Assembly: GCA_946480705.1 (NCBI GenBank) | Contig: CAMLLF010000094.1 | Span: 1 to 9,591 of the forward strand | DNA: 9,591 nt | Source: an uncultured Lysobacteraceae bacterium | Lineage (GTDB): Bacteria > Pseudomonadota > Gammaproteobacteria > Xanthomonadales > Rhodanobacteraceae | Direction: 5' to 3' | In this document: positions 1 to 6,511 of the stretch, one piece after another | Numbering within the stretch: the first letter of the stretch is position 1 | Layout: each line of letters begins with the position of its first letter | Position numbers and translations under genes: made by a program | The notes under the pieces: generated by a model | What the model was told of the DNA's origin: nothing | What the model saw: only the letters and a program-made list of their open reading frames with translations | The model's database searches: none

Positions 1-139
1 GGGTTCGGGCTGGGAAGACGCGCCCTATCCCCCGCTCCCCGGACGGACCGGCTCGCGGGAGAACTCACCCCAGTGCTGCGGTGGGTCCCCGGTTCCCCCT
101 CGGCGCCGGTGCGGCGCCTCGGGCGATTCGGCGGTGACC
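1..139 (-). promoter_or_regulatory. c-di-AMP riboswitch (ydaO/yuaA class), 3' end cut off by the window edge
   Basis: Read on the minus strand, the conserved blocks of the ydaO/yuaA c-di-AMP riboswitch appear in the right order: GCCGAATC (125-132), GGGGGAACC (91-99), TGGGGTGA (65-72), GATAGGG (23-29) and CCCGAACCC (1-9). The usual next block (GACAGCTAAC or similar) and the closing strand of P1 would lie left of position 1. The class senses cyclic di-AMP and usually turns off genes for cell-wall hydrolases, resuscitation-promoting factors or K+/osmolyte transport. The controlled gene would be transcribed leftwards, outside the window. Seen: the motif order and spacing. Known: the class is common in Actinobacteria and Firmicutes; c-di-AMP signalling is not typical of gammaproteobacteria. 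Inferred: this end of the window has a different source from the rest. Confidence 0.8.
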
Positions 140-204
140 GGCCGAGGTCACCCTCCGCGGGCGACGACCACCCGGCTGGCGCGCAGGGCGGTGATGTCGG
201 TGGT

Positions 205-231
205 CGCTAGCATGGTGGGGTCATGCTAGCG
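205..231. promoter_or_regulatory. 10-bp perfect inverted repeat, operator-like
   Basis: The arms CGCTAGCATG (205-214) and CATGCTAGCG (222-231) are perfect reverse complements separated by 7 bp. Each arm contains ATGCTAGC, a motif I associate from memory with operator sites near ribbon-helix-helix regulators in Actinobacteria. It lies about 70 bp upstream of the riboswitch start on the minus strand, where a promoter or operator for the riboswitch transcript would be expected. No gene for a matching regulator is visible. The 84 bp between this repeat and the next gene (232-315) show no recognisable feature. Confidence 0.5.
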
Positions 232-315
232 CGCGGCGGAAGGTGGCGTCGTCGCGCAGGTCGCAGCCGCGGCGGAACCGGTGCGCAGCCGGAGTGTCGG
301 CTGGATCGCAGTTTT

Positions 316-690
316 TCAGTCGGCGCGCGCGAGCAGGTCGTCGATGGCGGTGCGGAACGCGTCGATGCCGGGCCAGCTCGTGATGCGGCCGAGGCGTCGG
401 CCGTGGCGGAAGACGAAGAACGTCGGGATGCCGTGCAGGCCGAAACGCGTCGCCATGGCTGCGTCTTCATAGACGTTGTCGTGCAGCCAGCGCACCTGCG
501 GCCAGCTCAGCCGTTGCGGCTGGGCGAGGATCGCGCGCTTGGCGATGTCGCAGTTCGGGCAGTCGCGGCCCCAGAGAAACAGCACGTCGAGTTCGGCGCT
601 GCCGTCGGCGAGCACGGCGTCGAGCGTGTCGCTCGTCACGCGCCGCATCGGGAAACGGTCGAAGAAGTCCGGGACGGCGCTGTCGGACAT
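316..690 (-). CDS. Thioredoxin-like protein with a CPNC motif
   Basis: A 124-residue single-domain thioredoxin-fold protein. The redox motif C44-P-N-C47 follows a beta strand (VLFLWGRDCPNC), as in thioredoxins, but is CPNC rather than the classical CGPC. The conserved cis-proline is P89 in HGIPTFFVF, followed by the C-terminal beta hairpin (FRHGRRLGR) and helix. There is no signal peptide, so it is probably cytoplasmic and acts as a disulfide reductase or a redox partner of an unknown client. The chosen ATG gives a normal thioredoxin length, but no clear Shine-Dalgarno sequence precedes it; M15 is a possible alternative start. It lies 51 bp downstream of a microprotein gene in the same orientation. 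Thioredoxin-like fold: confident. Specific role: unknown. Confidence 0.88.
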   Translation of the reverse strand: MSDSAVPDFFDRFPMRRVTSDTLDAVLADGSAELDVLFLWGRDCPNCDIAKRAILAQPQRLSWPQVRWLHDNVYEDAAMATRFGLHGIPTFFVFRHGRRLGRITSWPGIDAFRTAIDDLLARAD

Positions 691-741
691 GACGTGAGCG
701 GCAGCGGCACGGCGGATGCGCGCGCCGCCGCCGTCGCGGGA

Positions 742-813
742 TTACAGCTTGGCGCGCGTGCGCAGGTTGCTGCGGAGACGATTCTTGCGGCGGCGGGCGC
801 GGGACTTCTTCAT
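742..813 (-). CDS. 23-residue Arg/Lys-rich microprotein
   Basis: A very short ORF starting MKKSRARRRKNRLRS and ending in AKL before TAA. Eleven of its 23 residues are Arg or Lys, and it has no acidic residue. The case for it being real is the ribosome binding site: AGGAG lies 6 nt upstream of the ATG, the best Shine-Dalgarno match I noticed in the window. It lies between glmU and the thioredoxin-like gene, all on the same strand. I do not recognise a family. The composition resembles tiny ribosome-associated basic proteins such as the COX24/AURKAIP1-like or THX types, so RNA or ribosome binding is plausible. An arginine-rich attenuator leader is an alternative, but I see no terminator hairpin with a U tract directly after it. 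Function unknown. Confidence 0.6.
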   Translation of the reverse strand: MKKSRARRRKNRLRSNLRTRAKL

Positions 814-819
814 GGTGTG

Positions 820-824
820 CTCCT
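820..824 (-). promoter_or_regulatory. Shine-Dalgarno sequence of the microprotein
   Basis: AGGAG on the minus strand, 6 nt before the ATG at 813. This near-consensus site is what makes the 23-codon ORF credible. Confidence 0.65.
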
Positions 825-855
825 GGGATGGGTGATCGGTGATTGTCGCATCAAA

Positions 856-871
856 CGGCGCGACGGCGCCG
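856..871 (-). terminator. Weak hairpin after glmU
   Basis: CGGCGC and GCGCCG form a 6-bp GC-only stem with a 4-nt loop, followed on the minus strand by TTTGA. It begins 8 bp after the glmU stop codon. The U run is too short for a confident intrinsic terminator. It may act as a partial terminator or RNA 3'-end stabiliser between glmU and the microprotein. Confidence 0.3.
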
Positions 872-879
872 GGACACGG

Positions 880-2250
880 CTATTTCGGCTTTTTCGCTGG
901 CCGCTGCCAGCCGTGCAGCGTTGTCTGGCGGCCGCGGGCGACGGTCAGCTCGCCCGCAGGGGCGTCCTTGGTGATGACCGAGCCGGCGCCGATCGTCGCA
1001 TTCGCGCCGATCGTCACCGGAGCGACGAGGGCGCTGTTGGAGCCGATGAAGGCGCCGTCGCCGATCGTCGTCAGGGATTTGTTCACGCCGTCGTAGTTGC
1101 ACGTGATCGTGCCGGCACCGACGTTCACGCCCGCACCGATCACGGCGTCGCCGAGATAGGTCAGGTGGTTGGCTTTGCTGCCGCTGCCGAGCACGGCCTT
1201 TTTGGTTTCGACGAAATTGCCGACGTGCACGCCGGCGGCGAGTTCGGTGCCGGGGCGCAGCCGCGCGAACGGGCCGATCAGGCAGGGCCCGTGCGTGACG
1301 ACGCCGTCGAGGTCGCAGTGCGCGTGCACGCGCGTGCCGGCGGCCAGCGTCGAATCCTTGATGCGGCAGAACGGGCCGATGCTGACCTCGTCGCCGAGCT
1401 GCACGCTGCCTTCGAAGATCACGTCGACGTCGACCTCGATGTCGCGGCCGAGCGTGACGCTGCCGCGCAGGTCGAAGCGGGCCGGGTCGGCCAGCCGGAC
1501 GCCGGCGGTGCAGAACGCGCGGGCCTGGCGGCGCTGGTAGTGGCGCTCGAGTTCGGCGAGCTGCCACGGATCGTTCGCGCCGAAGGCTTCGTGCGCGTCG
1601 GTGCAGATCGCGCAGGCCGCCGGGTCGCCGTCGGCGGCGGCCAGTGCGAACACGTCGGTGAGGTAGTACTCGCGCTGCGCGTTGTCGTTGCCGACGCGCG
1701 CGAGCCAGCCGCGCAGGCGCGCCGCCGAGGCCGCGACGATGCCGGTATTGACCAGCGCGATCGCGCGCTGGTCGTGGCCCGCGTCTTTTTCCTCGACGAT
1801 GGCGCGGACGTGGCCGAGGCCGTCGCGAACGATGCGGCCGTAACCGGTCGGATCGATGAGTTCGGCGCCGAGCACGGCAAGGCTTGCCTCGGCGACGGCG
1901 AGCGGGCGCAGCGTCGTGGTCGTGATCAGCGGCACGTCGCCGTAGAGCACGAGCACGCGCGCGTCGTCGGGAATGCCGGGCAGCGCGAGGCCGACGGCAT
2001 GTCCCGTGCCTTGCTGCTCGGCCTGCAGTACCCAGCGCAGGTCGGTCGCGTCGGCGAACGCGGCCTGCACCTGGTCGCCGCGATGACCGTAGACCACATG
2101 GATCGCGGCCGGCGCGAGCGCGCGCGCGCTGTCGATGACGTGCGCGAGCATGGGCCGGCCGGCCAGCGGCAGCAGCACCTTGGAGCGCGCGGATTTCATG
2201 CGTTTGCCTTCGCCGGCGGCGAGGACGATGACGTGCAGCGGTGCGGTCAT
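880..2250 (-). CDS. glmU: Bifunctional UDP-N-acetylglucosamine pyrophosphorylase / glucosamine-1-phosphate N-acetyltransferase
   Basis: 456 residues, the same length as E. coli GlmU. It makes UDP-GlcNAc in two cytoplasmic steps: acetyl-CoA-dependent acetylation of GlcN-1-P (C-terminal domain), then uridylyl transfer from UTP (N-terminal domain). The product feeds peptidoglycan, lipid A and other glycans. The N-terminal nucleotidyltransferase domain (about 1-230) shows LAAGEGKRM (10-18), K24, QQGTGHA (79-85) and YGDVPLI with metal-binding D105. The C-terminal left-handed beta-helix (about 250-450) shows hexapeptide repeats, the catalytic-type His at 362 in [11 protein letters not shown] and [13 protein letters not shown] (376-388). 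All key residues are present. The ATG start gives the [14 protein letters not shown]-terminus usual for the family. It lies downstream of the glycosyltransferase gene, with its own likely promoter and a structured leader. Confidence 0.98.
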   Translation of the reverse strand: MTAPLHVIVLAAGEGKRMKSARSKVLLPLAGRPMLAHVIDSARALAPAAIHVVYGHRGDQVQAAFADATDLRWVLQAEQQGTGHAVGLALPGIPDDARVLVLYGDVPLITTTTLRPLAVAEASLAVLGAELIDPTGYGRIVRDGLGHVRAIVEEKDAGHDQRAIALVNTGIVAASAARLRGWLARVGNDNAQREYYLTDVFALAAADGDPAACAICTDAHEAFGANDPWQLAELERHYQRRQARAFCTAGVRLADPARFDLRGSVTLGRDIEVDVDVIFEGSVQLGDEVSIGPFCRIKDSTLAAGTRVHAHCDLDGVVTHGPCLIGPFARLRPGTELAAGVHVGNFVETKKAVLGSGSKANHLTYLGDAVIGAGVNVGAGTITCNYDGVNKSLTTIGDGAFIGSNSALVAPVTIGANATIGAGSVITKDAPAGELTVARGRQTTLHGWQRPAKKPK

Positions 2251-2304
2251 GGGCGGTCCACGGAATCTCTGGATGAATCGGAATCGCGCTTGGATCTGGC
2301 GGAC

Positions 2305-2369
2305 TCGCGAGGACGGGCGGCCCGCGCAAGCGCCATGCAGCGGACGTCTTGCCCGGGCGCTCCTCGCGA
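2305..2369 (-). promoter_or_regulatory. Long-range hairpin in the glmU 5' leader
   Basis: TCGCGAGGA and TCCTCGCGA (arms at 2305-2313 and 2361-2369) are perfect 9-bp complements enclosing 47 nt. The enclosed part can pair further (CGGGC 2314-2318 with GCCCG 2351-2355; GCAAG with CTTGC). If transcription starts just after the -10 element at 2378-2383, this structure forms at the very 5' end of the glmU mRNA, leaving about 55 nt of single-stranded leader before the ATG. It could stabilise the mRNA or be a regulatory leader; no known riboswitch class is recognised. Some pairing is expected by chance in GC-rich DNA. Confidence 0.4.
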
Positions 2370-2377
2370 CGGCGCCG

Positions 2378-2386
2378 ATTATCGCA
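2378..2386 (-). promoter_or_regulatory. Extended -10 promoter element for glmU
   Basis: On the minus strand TGCGATAAT fits an extended -10 (TG-N-TATAAT, with one mismatch in the hexamer). No good -35 box is seen, as is usual for extended -10 promoters. The TAA inside GATAAT is the stop codon of the upstream glycosyltransferase gene, so the promoter is embedded in that gene's end. Predicted transcription start is near 2371, giving a leader of about 120 nt. Confidence 0.5.
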
Positions 2387-4955
2387 GGGCAGCCCCGCGG
2401 ATTTGGTCGAGGCGTTGCCGGATCGCGGCCGCGGCCGCATCGGCGCCGAAGTCGCGACGCAACGTGTCGCGTGCGGCCGTGCCGACGCGACGCGCCAGCG
2501 CCGGGTCGTCGGCGAACCGGCGCAGGTGTGCGGCGGCGGCGTCGATGTCGGGTTCGGCCCAATGCTGCCCGCGCCAGTCCGGATATTCGCCTTCGGCCAC
2601 GGGCACGAGGCGATACGGCACGAGCGCGCTGTTGTCCTCGCGCATGAACTGCAGGTTGCCGGAATACGCCGTCGCGACGACCGGCTTGCCGAGCGCCATG
2701 CATTCGGCGAGGCCGAGGCCGAAGCCTTCGGAGCGATGCAGCGACAGATAGACGTCGCAGCCGGCCTGCAGCGCCCACATGCCGTCGCGGTCGAGAAAGC
2801 CGTCGCGGACTTCGATGCGCTCGTCGCCGGCCGCGGCGTCGTGGAGCGCGCGCAACGCGCCGGGCAGACGATGGCCGTTGATGGTCTTCAGCAGCAGGCG
2901 CACATCGCGCCGCTGCGGCGGAAAGGCGGCGCGGAACGCCGCGATCGCGGCCTGCGGATTCTTGCGCGTGATCCACGAATTGAAGTCGAAGCTCGCGAGC
3001 ACGACGAACGCGTCGTCGGGCAGGTCGAGCGCGCGACGCGACAGCGGCGCGAGCGGCGGCGGCTCCACGGCGAACGGCATCACGCGCACCGGTTTGTCGG
3101 TGCAGGCGGCGATTGCGGCGCGGACGAAATCCGACAGCACCCAGACCTCGTCGACGAGATCGAGCGCGCCGTGCCAGCGCGGCGGAAAACGTTCGAGCTC
3201 CCAGAACCAGCAGCCGATGTTGTGACGGCCCGCGAAGGCGGAGGCGCCGAGATGTTCGTGCACGACCGGCATCTGGTCGGCGTTGATGCAGAACAGCGAG
3301 ACCTCCTGCGGCAAGGTGTCGTCGAACGACGCGTCGAGGCGGCGGTCGTTCTGCCGGCTCGCGACGCCGATCTCGACGTTGCGGACGCCGAACGGAATGC
3401 CGCCGCGGCGCAGCGCGTCGGCGAAGTTGCGCAGCACTTCGGCGACGCCGAATTCGCCGCGTGCATAGCCGACGAGATTGAGCCCGTCGTGCGCGACCGG
3501 TGCGGCGAGCGGCGGCGCGACGGAGGCCGACTCGGGGGCCGACGGCACGAACGCGGCGCGCTCGAGGCCGCGCCGCAGGCGATGCCGCCAGCGCGCCGGC
3601 ACGCGCCCGTACAGCGCGAGTGCCCAGCGCTGCCGGCAGCTCCAGTCGATCAGCGCGAGGCTCGCGGCGCTGAGGCGCGGCCAGGCGCCGGCGACGCGCA
3701 CGCGGCCGGTCGCGTCCCAGTGCGGCGCGGCGCCATGGCCGCCGCCGAATGCCGCGCGCACCGGTTCGATGTGCCGCGGCGCGATGCCGAACTCGCGCTG
3801 CGCCGTGCGCAGGAACCAGCGGATGAAGCCCTCGCGACCTTCGCGTTCGGTGAGGTCGAACGCGGCGTGGAGATCGGCGCGCAGCCGCCACGCGGCGTAC
3901 ATCAGTCGCGTGACCGGCGCGTCGGCGCGATGTGCGATCTCGTCGCAGGGCAGGTCGTAGCGATCGCGCGCCATCTGCCACGGATGCAGCTCGGGTTCGG
4001 CGCAGCCCTTGTCGAAATAGCGCCGATAGACCGCGCGCAGTGGCCGCGTGACCGCTTCGCCGTCGGCGAAACGGCCGAAGGCATAGGGCTTGTCCCGGTG
4101 ACGCGCGTGGCCGTTGGCCTGCAGGCATTCGAGATAGTGCGCGTACAGCGGTTCCAGCGCGCCGATGTCGCTGCGCCGGTAGCGGTCCTGGTGGCGCGAG
4201 AACGCCTGCGGGCGGTCGACGTCGATGCCGCTGAAGTGCACGAACACGAGCGGGCCGTCGTTCGCGGTCCACCGCTCGCCCTCGCGCGCGACGCGGCGCT
4301 GCGCAAGATTCCAGTAGGCGAGGTTGTAGCCGTCGTCGCGCAGGATGCGCACCTCGGGAAACAGGCCCGGCGCGAGGTCCATCCATTTCTGGTCGGTGAA
4401 CAGGCCGGCGGCGGGATCGGCGACGCAGCCCTGTTCGAGCTTCTCGGTCCACCAGTCGACGAGCCGCGCCGCATCGGCATGCGTGCCGATCGCGCAGAAA
4501 CCGAGGTTGTACGTTCCGCTGCGCAGGATCGCGAGTTCGCCCGGATGCCGTTCGTCGGTCGTCGGCGCATTGAGGTGCGGCGTCAGCACGGCCAGCGCGC
4601 CATCGTCGACGAGCGCCGCGACAGCGGTCAGCGGCGCCAGCACGTAGGTATCGGGATCGAGGTAGACGACCGCTTCGCCCGGATGCCGCGCACGCAGCCG
4701 GCGGAATGCGTAGGGCTTGATCGCCGTGTTGAGTTCGAGGATGTCGTAGCGGAACGTGAAGGCGTCGAAGTCGGGCAGATCGAGTTCCTCGATGCGCACG
4801 AGATCGAACAGCGGATCGGCGAGGTCCGGGTCGCCTTCGTCGCGGTCGGCCAGCACGACGTAGCGGCGGCTCTGCGGATGCTGCGCGGCGAGCGACTGCA
4901 TCAGGGTCAGCGCATACGCCAGATAGTTGCGCGAGACGATGGTGAAGAAGATCAC
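2379..4955 (-). CDS. Two-domain glycosyltransferase (GT8-like domain fused to a GT4 domain)
   Basis: 858 residues with two sugar-transferase domains. The N-terminal domain (about 1-340) is GT-A type: it opens with [19 protein letters not shown] and has the metal/nucleotide-sugar DxD motif in YLDPDTYV (D100 and D102), then GTYNLGF (147-153), FTDQKWMD (186-193), GYNLAYWN (209-216) and HFSGID (240-245). A poorly conserved linker follows (about 345-485). The C-terminal domain (about 488-858) is GT-B family 4: [19 protein letters not shown] (491-509) and the donor-site motif [11 protein letters not shown] (741-751) followed by GKPVVAT. No signal peptide or membrane segment is seen, so it probably acts on the cytoplasmic face of the inner membrane. 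The start is GTG (4953-4955), supported by the conserved N-terminus beginning right after it. It is divergent from an ABC-2 glycan exporter, so it probably builds part of the exported glycan. Sugar donors cannot be read from sequence. Confidence 0.93.
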   Translation of the reverse strand: MIFFTIVSRNYLAYALTLMQSLAAQHPQSRRYVVLADRDEGDPDLADPLFDLVRIEELDLPDFDAFTFRYDILELNTAIKPYAFRRLRARHPGEAVVYLDPDTYVLAPLTAVAALVDDGALAVLTPHLNAPTTDERHPGELAILRSGTYNLGFCAIGTHADAARLVDWWTEKLEQGCVADPAAGLFTDQKWMDLAPGLFPEVRILRDDGYNLAYWNLAQRRVAREGERWTANDGPLVFVHFSGIDVDRPQAFSRHQDRYRRSDIGALEPLYAHYLECLQANGHARHRDKPYAFGRFADGEAVTRPLRAVYRRYFDKGCAEPELHPWQMARDRYDLPCDEIAHRADAPVTRLMYAAWRLRADLHAAFDLTEREGREGFIRWFLRTAQREFGIAPRHIEPVRAAFGGGHGAAPHWDATGRVRVAGAWPRLSAASLALIDWSCRQRWALALYGRVPARWRHRLRRGLERAAFVPSAPESASVAPPLAAPVAHDGLNLVGYARGEFGVAEVLRNFADALRRGGIPFGVRNVEIGVASRQNDRRLDASFDDTLPQEVSLFCINADQMPVVHEHLGASAFAGRHNIGCWFWELERFPPRWHGALDLVDEVWVLSDFVRAAIAACTDKPVRVMPFAVEPPPLAPLSRRALDLPDDAFVVLASFDFNSWITRKNPQAAIAAFRAAFPPQRRDVRLLLKTINGHRLPGALRALHDAAAGDERIEVRDGFLDRDGMWALQAGCDVYLSLHRSEGFGLGLAECMALGKPVVATAYSGNLQFMREDNSALVPYRLVPVAEGEYPDWRGQHWAEPDIDAAAAHLRRFADDPALARRVGTAARDTLRRDFGADAAAAAIRQRLDQIRGAALR

Positions 4956-4992
4956 GTGCAGGCCTGTTCCGCGACGCTGCCCCGGCCGGGGC

Positions 4993-5024
4993 GCGCCAGC
5001 ATAGCGGATCGGCTATGCTCGCGC
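4993..5024. promoter_or_regulatory. Palindrome in the divergent promoter region
   Basis: AGCATAGC (4998-5005) and GCTATGCT (5012-5019) are perfect complements around a 6-bp spacer. GCGC blocks outside them (4993-4996 and 5021-5024) extend the symmetry with a single C/C mismatch on each side. It lies in the 91-bp gap between the divergent glycosyltransferase and exporter genes. Because of the symmetry, TATGCT, a -10-like hexamer (4 of 6), occurs on both strands, so the element could be an operator, a back-to-back promoter, or both. No convincing -35 boxes are seen. On the plus strand it would leave a leader of only about 20 nt before the permease ATG. Confidence 0.5.
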
Positions 5025-5046
5025 CGCTTCGGGCGGCGGGCCGCGC

Positions 5047-5808
5047 ATGCAACTGCATTTCCTCGAACTCGTCTGGTTCAGCACCTACGCGGAGCTTCGC
5101 GCCGAGCGTGCGCGCAGCTATCTGGGCTTCGTCTGGTGGCTCGTCGAACCGGCGCTGATGATGGCTGCGTTCTGGCTCGTGTTCGACCGGATTCTCGGCA
5201 CCGGCGGTCCCGACTACCTGCCGTTCCTGCTGATCGGGCTCGTTCTCTGGCAGTGGTTCAAGTCGAGCGTCGTGCATGCGGGGCAGGCGATCTGGCTGAA
5301 TCTCGCGCTGATCCATCAGGTCCGCGTGCCGGTGCTGGTTTTTCCATTCGTTCACTTGTTGGCAGATGCGATCAAGTTCGCCGCGGTGTTCGGTCTGCTG
5401 CTCGTCGTGCTCTGGGGCGCGGGCTATCCGCCGAACGCGGCTTATCTGAGCCTGCCGCCGCTGCTGCTGTGCGTCGCGCTCTGCGCGATCGGCGGCGGGT
5501 TGCTGCTGGCCGCGCTGATGCCGCTGCTGCCGGACCTGCGCTTCGTCGTCGAGCAACTGCTCTCGGTCCTGATGTTCCTGTCGGGCGTGGTGTTCGCGCT
5601 GGAGCGCGTGCCCGCGCCGTATGCGGATTGGCTCGCCTGGAATCCGGTGCTCGTGTTGCTCGATGCGCTGCGTGGCGTGCTGCTGCACGGTCGCTGGCCC
5701 GACTGGATCGCGCTCGCGCGCGTAGCCGTCGCCGCGGTCGCGCTCGCCGTGCTAGGCATCGCGACGGTGCAGCGGCTCGCGCCGCGCTACCCGAAGCTGG
5801 CCGCGTGA
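5047..5808 (+). CDS. ABC-2 type polysaccharide/O-antigen exporter, permease subunit (Wzm/KpsM/TagG family)
   Basis: 253 residues, normal for the family. It is an inner-membrane protein with about six hydrophobic segments (roughly 27-48, 58-72, 100-124, 135-160, 168-185 and 221-242). The N-terminal cytoplasmic stretch [19 protein letters not shown] (19-37) is the characteristic Wzm/KpsM-type interface helix and first membrane segment; [13 protein letters not shown] (198-210) is the usual conserved region before the last segment. It should pair with the ATPase encoded next to export a lipid-linked or reducing-end-anchored glycan across the inner membrane. Its stop codon shares one base with the next gene's start (TGATG), which indicates translational coupling. 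The substrate cannot be told from sequence: O-antigen, capsule or teichoic-acid-like polymers are all handled by this family. I therefore give no gene symbol. Confidence 0.93.
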   Translation: MQLHFLELVWFSTYAELRAERARSYLGFVWWLVEPALMMAAFWLVFDRILGTGGPDYLPFLLIGLVLWQWFKSSVVHAGQAIWLNLALIHQVRVPVLVFPFVHLLADAIKFAAVFGLLLVVLWGAGYPPNAAYLSLPPLLLCVALCAIGGGLLLAALMPLLPDLRFVVEQLLSVLMFLSGVVFALERVPAPYADWLAWNPVLVLLDALRGVLLHGRWPDWIALARVAVAAVALAVLGIATVQRLAPRYPKLAA

Positions 5809-6506
5809 TGGGCGGCACGGCGCGCAGCGTGATCCGGCTCGACCAGGTCGGCGTCGCGTTCGGCGTGCAGCGCCGGCTGCGCGGCGAACCCTATTGGGCT
5901 CTGCAGGACGTCAGCCTCGAATTGCGCAGCGGCCAGCGGCTCGGCGTCGTCGGCCGCAACGGCGCCGGCAAGAGCACGCTGCTGCGCGTGCTCGCGGGCA
6001 TTCTCGAACCCGATCGCGGCCGCGTGGAACGCACTGTCGCGAGCTGCCAGCTGCTGTCGCTGTCGCTGGGCTTCGTGCCGTATCTGTCGGGTCGCGACAA
6101 CGCGACGCTCTGCGGCCTGCGCCTGGGTCTGCGCCGGCGCGAGATCGACGCGCGGCTCGCCGCGATCTGCGACTACGCCGAGCTCGGCGACTTCTTCGAG
6201 CAGCCGGTCGCGAGCTACTCCAACGGCATGGTGCTGCGCCTGGGCTTCGCCGTCGCGTTGCAGGTGCAGCCCGAGGTATTGCTGCTCGACGAACTGCTCG
6301 CGGTCGGCGATGCCGAGTTCCAGCGCAAGTCGGCGCAGGCGATCCATGAACGTATCAATGCCGGCACGACGGTCGTCCTCGTCAGTCACGACGAGGACAA
6401 GATCGCGGACCTTTGCGACAGCGTGCTCTGGATCGAGCGGGGCCGCAGCGTCATGGTCGGACGCTGCGACGAGGTGCTGGCCGCATATCGCGCCGCGGCG
6501 CGCTGA
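5808..6506 (+). CDS. ABC-2 type polysaccharide/O-antigen exporter, ATPase subunit (Wzt/KpsT/TagH family)
   Basis: 232 residues forming one nucleotide-binding domain that powers export through the permease encoded just upstream. Walker A is GRNGAGKST (49-57). The signature is the Wzt/TagH-type YSNGM (137-141) in place of LSGGQ, continuing VLRLGFAVALQ. Walker B is EVLLLDELLAVGD (156-168), and the switch histidine is H194 in LVSHDEDKI. The start is the ATG overlapping the permease stop by one base; a long open frame continues upstream by chance. The protein ends at AAYRAAAR and lacks the C-terminal carbohydrate-binding domain of longer Wzt proteins such as those of E. coli O8/O9a. By analogy it recognises a common glycan anchor rather than a modified non-reducing end. 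It converges on the next gene with a 5-bp gap. Confidence 0.94.
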   Translation: MGGTARSVIRLDQVGVAFGVQRRLRGEPYWALQDVSLELRSGQRLGVVGRNGAGKSTLLRVLAGILEPDRGRVERTVASCQLLSLSLGFVPYLSGRDNATLCGLRLGLRRREIDARLAAICDYAELGDFFEQPVASYSNGMVLRLGFAVALQVQPEVLLLDELLAVGDAEFQRKSAQAIHERINAGTTVVLVSHDEDKIADLCDSVLWIERGRSVMVGRCDEVLAAYRAAAR

Positions 6507-6511
6507 GCGCG

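Noticed and set aside
148..213. 21-codon minus-strand ORF (MLATTDITALRASRVVVARGG) between the palindrome and the riboswitch
   Set aside because: It has no Shine-Dalgarno sequence, its ATG lies within the palindrome, and no family is recognised. A leader peptide cannot be excluded but is not supported.
207..470. Minus-strand ORF overlapping the thioredoxin-like gene and the left junction
   Set aside because: Ser/Arg/Pro-rich shadow frame with no domain, overlapping a well-supported gene and crossing the suspected join.
223..2751. Long plus-strand open frame (842 codons) opposite the thioredoxin-like gene and glmU
   Set aside because: It is antisense to clear genes, rich in Arg, Ala, Val and Gly with no recognisable domain, and is a typical GC-rich shadow frame.
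2251..5688. Minus-strand open frame extending glmU upstream by more than 1,000 codons
   Set aside because: It overlaps the glycosyltransferase in another frame and is Arg-rich without domains. The glmU ATG at 2250 gives exactly the family's normal N-terminus and length.
2349..5807. Plus-strand open frame running antisense to the glycosyltransferase and across the permease into the ATPase gene
   Set aside because: Only the part from 5808 has ABC ATPase motifs and a coupled start. The upstream part opposes a real gene, crosses the permease in another frame, and has low-complexity composition.
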